From Evernia prunastri (lineage: Eukaryota; Ascomycota; Lecanoromycetes; Lecanorales; Parmeliaceae): a stretch of 64,000 nt of DNA. Location of the stretch: the NCBI GenBank assembly GCA_003184365.1, contig NKYR01000155.1:1-64000 (forward strand), in the 5' to 3' direction. Below the pieces are notes generated by a model. That model worked only from the letters and a program-made list of their open reading frames with translations. It was not told the DNA's origin and ran no database searches. Below are positions 56,648 through 64,000 of the stretch, one piece after another; within the stretch, counting starts at the first letter, position 1; every line of letters starts with the position of its first letter. The position numbers and the translations under genes were made by a program.

Positions 56648-57479
56648 CGTGTTGATGCGGGTGGTTGTTTTGATCAGGGTGTGGTGGTGAAGGTTTGCTG
56701 AAGGAGAAGCGGGGGAAGGGGGTGGGGTCTGCTGAAAGGGAGGGAAGGGGAGAGGGGGAGGGGTTTGCGGTTGAGGTTTGCGTGGGACGCTCTGGTGGGT
56801 GTATATTGATGGGATTGGAATGGAATGGGATTAGAATGGGTTTGGGATTGGATTGATCCAGTATTGATCTGGCATCGATCTCGTCGTGGTTCAGAGCACT
56901 GGTAGGTGGTACGTCTCTCGGCTGTCGCAGCGGCTTGATCACAGACGGACTTTACCGGTCTCGTTTTGAATCAGCTGCAGCTGTGTTGGGGTTGGTCTAT
57001 TCGGTGTTCTTTCATCTGTTTTTGCGTTATACATCTGCCTATTTGCATTAATTTTTATTTATTCTGTTGTATTCTATATTTATCGTACATCCCTCCAGCC
57101 ACGGTATTACAGCAGGGCTGATACAAACAGCATGAAACAGCGTGAGGAATATGCCCCTTCTCTACCATCAACGAATAGCAGCCTGCAGCGCTAGCAGGGA
57201 GTGGAGATCGTGTCTTCTTGAAATGTATTAAAGCTTGTAAAGGGGGATTAAGCCGTGTGCTACGGGGGCGCGGTGTGAATTTCCCCCGCGATGGGGGTTT
57301 TCGTGGCAGGCGGGTCAGACGACTCGGTGGATCTGCGTGAGCTTTCTGGTCTCCTCGTGTTGGGGTTCGATACCGATTGTTGTTCTCTGCTTAGCTTTCC
57401 ATCTAGTCAGAAGCGATGTCGGCGCTGGCGGGACCTCATTCACTGACTCACTGACTCACTCACTTGCTCGCTCACTCGT

Positions 57480-59397
57480 TCACACCGTCATGATGATCAG
57501 CAAACCCAGTGCGGACGCCAACACCGAATACAGCGATACCATCGCGGAATGATCTCCAAACCCAGTGAATGCCGCAAGTCCAACCCCATCAGTAGGCCCG
57601 GCCGAAGAGAGCGTAACAGTGCTATTGCCAATATCCAGAACACCAGACCCCTGCAGGCTGATCGGCGTTCCAGAAACCGTAACGCCCGGGCCACCCGCGG
57701 AGATCGTAGTACCGTCGATTGAAAACGCGGTAGGATTCGCAGTGAAGACTTCCCCCGGGCTTGAAGGAGGTTCGACCGGTTGAGTTTCCGGCACTGTGAC
57801 TGGTGGTTTTCCTGTTGTTTGTGCTGGCGCTGGCAGATGCCGATTTAGAGCTTGTGAAGGCGAGGAGTCTTCGTTGCCGGTGGGCAAGGATGCTAGAAGC
57901 ATATTCAGTTGCTGCAAAGTTTTTATCAAGGGTAACACAGAGTGAACACACTGTCTTGAGCCTGCGCCGTGCTAGATGCCCCAGCTCCTTCAGCTTCAGG
58001 AGTAACTTCTGGCGTCGCAGTGACAGCGATAGCACCCGGTGCTGCTGGAGTGGGACATGCACCGGGATGGAAGCACCCTTTTCCAGTGACGGTGAAGGTC
58101 GTCGAGACGGTTAGGTCTGGCTCTGTATATTGGGCTTGGAAAGGAATGATCAATTGCGGACTTAAACTCTCCGGAGAGGCTGTAGCACCTGCCGTAGATT
58201 GAGGAACTCCTCCCGCAATCCCCGATTCAGGAGTGGCCGTAGCATGGCAAAAGTAATTCGAAAAACCGATCGAAGGTCCTCCTGGAAAGCAAGACGCTAG
58301 GCCAGGAAATTTCGAAACGTAGTCGGGATCCCGGGCCATCCAATCAAGGAGGGTGTGAGGGACGTAGCCGAAATCCTCATTGACAACGCTAGCCGGGAAT
58401 GGGTCGCTATGAGGAGCGTAGACAAAAGGCTTCGAAAACGATACCTGTACCATGTCAAGACTGGCTTGGTTCACGGCAGATCCCTGCTTGTAACTTCGGT
58501 TGGAGAAGTATCTCTCTGCGTTGGAGTTGATGCCCGTAATGTAAAGTGCACTTGACAAAACTGCGCCCCCTGCACATGTGGCGTGGTATGTCGACGTCGT
58601 AACACACGCTGGACGGCCAGAATCGTCGAAGACAGCTGGCACACGGATGACGTTGACACTCGGGATTAGGTAAAACTGTGTTGGTGAGGTGCTTTGCACG
58701 CGGTCAGAGGGGTTTATGGTGCCACAAGAAGGAGCTTCCATACATAGTCGCCCCGAAGGTAGTCACAAGAGAGCCATTGAGCCCAATCTGCGTCAGTGAT
58801 GGGTAGGGTGCATCATTAACCGTATTGGGAATCTCCGGACCCCCATCTGTCTCCACTGACTTAGATGTGTGGGTAAGTGTCCTTACAAGTGTGGAAACGT
58901 TGGTCGTAACGACTGTATCCAGGTACTGAGTGGCGAAGGTAACATGAGACGTAACTAGGTTTGAGAAGACTGTGGTGTACGTGAGGTATGCTACCATCGC
59001 GGATGTTTAGCAGATTCTCCGTCATATTCTTTACAAACACTCACCTGCCCAATACCTCACATCGATCGTGTCTTGGACGACAAAACAGCAAGTCCCCCAA
59101 GATGACGCGTTGATGGCCATTGTGTCATTGCTCAAAGTATGATTATAGGCGTTAAAAGCAGCCCCGGAAGTCTTTGAGCTAATCGGTGAATTGATGGGTT
59201 GAGTCAAGGCTCCTGATGGTGCCAAGGTATCCTTAGACGAGGCGTTGTATCCATGTGGCGGCGCTATAACTCTGCTCAGCCTGGTCGATTCACAATACAT
59301 CTGCTTACGCTGGATAATCACCTTGAAGAGATAGTAGAGCAGCATTGACGATGCTTAGAATCGCGGAACAATTCAGGTAGAAGAAGACAGGTGGCAT
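57480..59397 (-). CDS. Secreted, probably GPI-anchored Ser/Thr-rich surface protein
   Basis: Five exons by eye: 59397-59322, 59269-59045, 58990 to about 58744, about 58691-57952 and 57892-57480, giving about 566 aa. Exon 1 encodes a signal peptide (MPPVFFYLNCSAILSIVNAA). The ectodomain has GTCCFVVQDTIDVRYWA, many N-glycosylation sequons, TSPTQFYLIPSVNVI and a Cys-bearing middle part (GKGCFHPGACPTP). The C-terminal third is Ser/Thr/Pro/Gly-rich and ends in a hydrophobic segment (VSLYSVLASALGLLIIMTV) with no basic tail, as in GPI-anchored wall proteins. The first intron's acceptor (GCAGAG|TT) and the third intron (AT|GTATGG...CAAAG|C) were chosen to keep frame. The family is common in Pezizomycotina, function unknown. 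Confidence 0.72.
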
Positions 59398-59898
59398 ATT
59401 GATCGATCAATGGTAGCCTAGGCATTTTCTCTACATTAAGGGAAGAAGACCACCTTTATATCGAAACTCTGCTGGGACAAGGCTGATTCTTGACCATGCA
59501 GACCCGCAAATTATAGTTTTCAGCTTACTTCTGGAGAATTCGCCTTATACATCAAAGATCATAGCCACGCCAGAGACGTATAGACCCAGCCGCACTAGTA
59601 GCCTGTTGATTTGAATACGTAGGACTGTACCTGATTTTAAGTCGTGCTTTTAACGTGTAAATTTTCCTTTAGAATATCCTGAAGAGCAAGAACACGTCGT
59701 TCATCCGTGATGTCGCATGCATATGCAGTCCACGATCCTACAGTAAGGTGGGTTAACAATTTTTTTCAGGAGGTCACAAATAGACGCGGTCAGCTGATTT
59801 CCCCAATTCATACAATAAACTCACATCTCCCCCAAGCCCGTCTTCAGCGTGACGTCTAAGCCTGATAATCAGACAATTAGGTCGTTTTGATTCTAGGC

Positions 59899-61510
59899 AT
59901 GGCTTCCTCCTCTGCAGCACCAATAGCAATACCTCCCAGTCAAGACTTCGACGGCAATGACGGTCCCTGGTCTTCTTTCTATCTCCAAATCGGCTCCCCT
60001 GCCCAGAACATCAAGGTCCTAATTTCGACAGCTGGCTATCAAACGTGGGCTGTCGTCCCCCAAGGCTGTATCGCCTCCGATCCTCCGGACTGTACAACAC
60101 TGCGCGGCGGACTGTTCACACCAGGCCAGTCCAGCACGTGGCAATACCAGAATGCAAGCGTCAATGGGACATTCACGCTGGGGCTTGAGACTAACCTTGA
60201 ATATTCCGGCAACGGCGATTATGGCTATGATACCGTAGTAGTTGGCTACCAAGGTAGCAATGGGCCTTCGCTCCCGCAGCAAACCATAGCAGGGATCGCA
60301 ACCAAAGAATTTTATCTCGGTATCTTCGGCCTAAATCCTCGATCGACCAACTTTTCCACGTTCAGTGAGCCTGTACCCAGCTATATGGCGACTTTGAAGA
60401 ACAGGTCGATGATTCCGTCTTTGTCTTGGGGTTATACAGCAGGCAATCAGTATCGCCTTAGCACGGTTCTGGGCAGCCTCACAATGGGTGGGTTTGACTC
60501 ATCCCGATTCATCGAAAACGACGTGACATTCGCCTTCAATCAAGTGGATGAGCGTGATCTCACAGTCGATGTTGAAAGCATCCTCATGACGACCAGCAAC
60601 AACAGCGTTGACCTACTAAACAATACCATAGCGGCGTATATTGATTCCACTATACCCTATTTCTATCTCCCCCTTGATGTATGCCAGAGATTCGAGGATG
60701 CTTTTGGAATACTGTGGGACAAAGATGTTCAGGCTTACCTCGTCAACGATACCCTGCACAAATCTCTACAGACCCAGAATGCCACGGTGACATTCTCCAT
60801 TGACAACGCGACACAGTCAGTCAATGTCTCACTTTCATACGCCGCCTTTGATTTGATAGCAGAGTATCCTTTGGTTACCAAAACTACGCGGTACTTTCCA
60901 CTCATGCGCGCCACGAATGATAGTCAGTACACGCTTGGCAGAGCGTTCCTCCAAGAAGTGTAAAGATTGCTTCCGTTCTCTCGGTAGGCACGTCCACATG
61001 GCTGATTTCCCCTAGATACCTTATTGCTGACTACGAGCGCCGCAACTTCTCGATATCTCAGTGCAGCTGGGATCAAGGAGCGCAAGAAAACATTGTCGCT
61101 ATTACGTCACCAGCCAATGCAGAAAAGAGTGGAAAGCCGAGCAATGGCACTAATACTGCTGCTTCAAATCCAGAGCGGATTGCGGGAATCGTCATCGGCA
61201 CCATCGTCGGCCTTCTCTTTTTCAGTTTCTTCGCTTTTATGCGCAGAAAGAAGCTCGCAAAGAACTTGGATACTGAACCCACGGGAAGCCCGAATTGGCA
61301 GCAAATGATGCTCACTTTCTCCATGAAGACGACTACGCGGAATTGCCAGGGTCAGACGGAGGTAGCAGCGCGAAACAGGAAATGGACAATTACATGTGTC
61401 TAAGTGCAGAGCTTGAAGCCAGAGGAGACGTACAGGAAATGAAGAGTAACGAGGAGGTTGGACACGAGTTGCCAACGTCACATCCACAAGTCAGCGAGCT
61501 ACCTTCTTAG
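59899..61510 (+). CDS. Transmembrane aspartic-protease-like protein, first catalytic Asp missing
   Basis: Two visible exons: 59899-60959 and 61016 onward (donor GT|GTAAAG, acceptor CCCTAG). The pepsin-like fold is clear (DGPWSSFYLQIGSPAQNIKV, YLGIFGLNP, IDSTIPYFYLP with D249, YTLGRAFLQEVYLIADYER). The first active-site loop, normally D-T/S-G, reads LISTAGYQTW, so S43 replaces the nucleophilic Asp and proteolysis is unlikely. One helix (RIAGIVIGTIVGLLFFSFF) precedes a basic MRRKK and a cytosolic tail. The tail's family-like reading (HEDDYAELPG..., SAELEARGDVQEMKS, to 61510) is one base out of frame with the helix; the shift lies at the CCC run near 61283. In the helix frame a stop comes near 61400. 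A signal-peptide exon probably lies upstream (an acceptor-like TTCTAG precedes the ATG). Confidence 0.75.
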
Positions 61511-62579
61511 CTGATGGAGGGTCGAACCAATCGGGGCGATAAGAAGGAAGCGCATCGTAGTATTTAATGTACTTACAATCCCTCGCACGTAATGGTATCC
61601 CAGCCCTATTATATTGGACGATTCACATTTTAACATTGACACCTGTCATGACTGGAGGGAATTCAAGCGTCAACTCCCGGTGTGGCTGCCCTGTGGCGTA
61701 GGAGGCTCGCGGTCAGAGTACACGAACAGCGGGTTCAGCGTCTATTTCTGGAAGAGGACACAAACGAGTAAAGCCCGTGCATGCTCTTCGGCATCGACCT
61801 GAGGCGGCGTAAGGAATACCATAGCCGCTCATTTGGGATGAGAGTGGGGTCCTCCAGAGTACCTCATCGTTGCTTGCAAAGGCGTTGAGGAGTACACAGG
61901 AGGAGTGAAGACGGTCAAGGCTTAAGCCCTTACAAGCCTCGCGATGGAATGCGTCGCGGGGCGGGAATTAAGGCAAGGAAAGGCTCGGACGTTGCTTGAC
62001 TTGAAGGTGATCTGCTTGTAGCTGAATGCTGAGATGTGGTGGGTGCAGATTCGGAAGGAGCATTGCCGAAGTTGTTTCAAGAGAAATGACGCTAGTCTGA
62101 TATCAGTATAGCTCGGATCGTCTATAAATAGCGCTTGCGTCGGTCACTCAAAAGTACCTAGCCCTCCTTCAAAAATCCCCGTTTCTACCAACAAACACCC
62201 AAGCTTCGTCCTAGACCTTATACCTTTTGAGCGTGATACTTGGCTATTATCTCTTGAGTTCCGCGGGTATGGAGTTGTATTGTTTCGATTGTTTTGGGGG
62301 AAGATCAGTGCTTCGCAGGGAATGTGTTCCTTCTCGCACTGGAGGCGCAGTGCCTGCATCACGTCTGAACATCTGCAGTCATCGCCGGATGTGACGATCC
62401 ATCACCAAATCCTGCCTTCTGTGCCATAGGGCGTAGTAGACACTCGTCATGCTTTTCCGTCACGCTCAGCGCCCAATGCCCCCTGCGCATTTCTCAGAAA
62501 TTCTCATACATAGTCTGCGACGTTCTCTCGTAGAAGACCTCTTCGTCAGACCTTCTGTTGCTACCTTAGCGTCGTCAGT
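61511..62579. other. Intergenic, no gene seen
   Basis: About 1.1 kb between two plus-strand membrane-protein genes. A TATAAATA-like box occurs near 62123, about 450 nt before the next ATG. A minus-strand 72-codon frame at 62144-62362 has no support. Confidence 0.4.
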
Positions 62580-63713
62580 ATGTCAGGGCCGACACTTGAT
62601 CCATCCTGCCCTAGTGGTAGTCGATTCTGCGGCTTGCTAGATAACCCCGTGGGGTGTTGTAAAAACAAAACACACACCAATAGCATCAGTGGCTATCTAG
62701 ACCTGGAGCCAGCGGGCTTGAATACAAGTTATGACATCCTGCCCCAAATAAATGACTGTCCCACAGGCGTTCATTGGTGGAAATGCTGGAACGCCACGGC
62801 GGGGTCGATCATGGGATGTTGCAAGAACATCAGTTGCTTTCATGGTTGTCAGAAAGGAACCTCCACTCTTAATCCGACCGTCGCAGCCGAAATCATATCA
62901 GCTATCCACTCTGGAGTCCCGCGCCTGCCGTCCTCCTCAACTGGCAGCTCTAGCACCTCCGTGTCAGGTCCTACGTCCACCATCGTAGCGAGTACGCCCG
63001 CTCTGATCTCAGGCAGCAAAACAACGGTGGCTCCAACAGACCAATCAGTGGTCCAGACCCCCAATCCAGTCCCAAATTCGAACAATGCCGCCATTGCTGG
63101 AGGTATAGCGGGAGGCATTGTAGGTCTTGCCCTCTTAGTTGCACTCCTCGCCATCTGCTATCGCCGGCGAACCACAAGATCACAACAACATATGAATGAA
63201 GGAAGATCTTCAAGATCAGGCACGGGACAAGCTCGCTCCCTAAGATGCGATGATGCTGAGCTTGAGGAGATGAAGCAAGGGTCGCCCCCGAGTAAGTTAT
63301 GCCGAATAGTCCAACCGACTATGCATAGGGCTAAAAGCGCCCATCCAGCCTCTCCACCTTTGCCTCCACCTTCACCCTCACCATCGCATGTACCTTCGCC
63401 GTTACCACCACCACCTGCCTACACGGCATATAGATCACACAGCAGCGAGCCAGACAGGTTGTCCGCCCTCTCCCAACCATGCGCTAGCTCTCCGTATCCC
63501 ACTCACAACATTTTGTCCCCTGAGTCGCCTCCACCGCTCGAGAATGGCCATCCCCAAAACACAGCGGACCGCTACTCCGAAGAACAGAGTGTATCGCCAA
63601 TATCATCACATTACCAGCACCGTCCATTCGATGACCCTCGAGGCCCGGAGTCGAGTATGTACTCGGAAGTCACATCGAGCGAAATGCTTCGCACCCACAG
63701 CATGCGATCATGA
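62580..63713 (+). CDS. Cys-rich single-pass membrane protein with proline-rich tail (377 aa)
   Basis: Single-exon frame from the ATG at 62580. The N-terminal part has two related Cys modules, CPSGSRFCGLLDNPVGCCKN and CPTGVHWWKCWN...GCCKN-ISCFHGC, probably disulfide-bonded. A Ser/Thr stalk (residues about 112-165) leads to a transmembrane helix (about 170-194, GGIAGGIVGLALLVALLAIC) and basic YRRRTTR. The tail is long, with DDAELEEMKQ followed by a proline-rich region (SPPLPPPSPSPSHVPSPLPP) that could bind SH3 or WW domains, and ends in a Ser-rich segment. There is no N-terminal signal peptide, so it is either a type III membrane protein or lacks an upstream exon. Comparable CPTG...CC modules occur in other fungal sensor-like surface proteins. 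Function unknown. Confidence 0.75.
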   Translation: MSGPTLDPSCPSGSRFCGLLDNPVGCCKNKTHTNSISGYLDLEPAGLNTSYDILPQINDCPTGVHWWKCWNATAGSIMGCCKNISCFHGCQKGTSTLNPTVAAEIISAIHSGVPRLPSSSTGSSSTSVSGPTSTIVASTPALISGSKTTVAPTDQSVVQTPNPVPNSNNAAIAGGIAGGIVGLALLVALLAICYRRRTTRSQQHMNEGRSSRSGTGQARSLRCDDAELEEMKQGSPPSKLCRIVQPTMHRAKSAHPASPPLPPPSPSPSHVPSPLPPPPAYTAYRSHSSEPDRLSALSQPCASSPYPTHNILSPESPPPLENGHPQNTADRYSEEQSVSPISSHYQHRPFDDPRGPESSMYSEVTSSEMLRTHSMRS

Positions 63714-64000
63714 CTTTAGCAATTGGTGGGAAGATTTTTGGTAGCCTCGGATCCTAGACTCCAGCTTCTCAAAAGCAGCGCAAGCGGCTACCGAGATCCT
63801 GCGCTTCCGCTCGGCAGGGCATGGGACAGTACTTTGCGTATTTTGATTGGTCCAACTCAAGTTTATTAGCGACAAAGTCCATCTCTCACGTATCCCTCCT
63901 CACACTCACTCAAAGACCGCTAGCTGATAGTGTAGCTACTCTATATGGCTTCTGCTCGACTACCTTAGCATGGAATGGAGGCAACAAGAGATATATCTCA
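63714..64000. other. Right-edge flank, no gene seen
   Basis: Short 3' flank of the last gene. Only its own terminator would be expected here. Confidence 0.4.

Larger units (their letters stand above)
55140..57479. other. Low-complexity gene-free gap
   Basis: C/T-rich to about 56150, then G-rich. It contains an ACGTACGT palindromic run (about 55768-55788), degenerate ACTCACGCC-TTCAAA repeats, GGATAATGC repeats near 56388-56450, GTG triplets (56565-56590) and a long G run. Numerous open frames here are compositional artefacts, lacking stops because of strand bias. No gene is called. Confidence 0.6.

Noticed and set aside
56206..56942. Minus-strand frames rich in Pro and Ser around the G run
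   Set aside because: Compositional artefacts of the GTG and G repeats, with no domain.

Overview
This window is nuclear DNA from a filamentous ascomycete (Pezizomycotina). Its genes are split by short GT-AG introns of about 45-70 nt with CTAAC/CTGAC-like branch sites. The repertoire is typical of that group: P450s, fungal 7TM rhodopsin-domain (PF20684-type) proteins, a berberine-bridge-like FAD oxidase, fungal single-pass proteins with Ser/Thr stalks, a Tc1/mariner element and gypsy-type LTRs. Leotiomycetes is a guess from the protein families and is not demonstrated. Long gene-poor stretches, retroelement debris, many gene relics and a diverged segmental duplication make it look like an accessory (subtelomere-like or cluster-like) region rather than a core chromosome arm.

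Layout. 1-1839: the 3' end of one LTR element, an AT-rich spacer, then a second LTR element reduced to two direct LTRs around a truncated gag fragment, with an ambiguous base exactly at one LTR/gag junction. 3.6-6.0 kb: a single-pass membrane protein and a 107-aa zinc-ribbon-like protein. 6-10.2 kb: no gene seen. 10.2-11.7 kb: an apparently complete Tc1/mariner element with an intact DD34E transposase. 11.75-26.1 kb: a run of oxidoreductase-type genes: an Ayr1-like SDR with Ser in place of the catalytic Tyr, a sulfotransferase-fold protein, a Gfo/Idh/MocA dehydrogenase, a 3beta-HSD/ERG26-like dehydrogenase, P450-A (9 exons), a 7TM protein and P450-B (CYP7/8-like). Together they resemble the tailoring part of a terpenoid or steroid-type metabolite cluster, but no core synthase or cyclase is visible here.

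29-48 kb is a gene graveyard. P450-C, a paralogue of P450-A, carries several in-frame stops, a frameshift, an I-helix deletion and loss of the heme cysteine. P450-D is an N-terminal stub. The 7TM family is represented by two apparently functional genes (33.6-35.1 and 40.0-41.5 kb), a tail-only relic, a first-helix relic and a frameshifted copy. Two single-pass membrane-protein relics lie between them. A segment of about 0.9 kb occurs twice (38.9-39.8 and 48.5-49.4 kb) and is strongly diverged.

49-64 kb: a single-pass protein with a charged tail, a three-exon FAD oxidase, a three-exon DUF3237 protein, a 2.3-kb low-complexity gap with a G23 run, a five-exon secreted and probably GPI-anchored protein, a transmembrane aspartic-protease-like protein whose first catalytic Asp is replaced, and a Cys-rich single-pass protein with a proline-rich tail. 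Splice sites were inferred by eye from reading frame and family similarity. Coordinates of internal exons may be off by a base or two.
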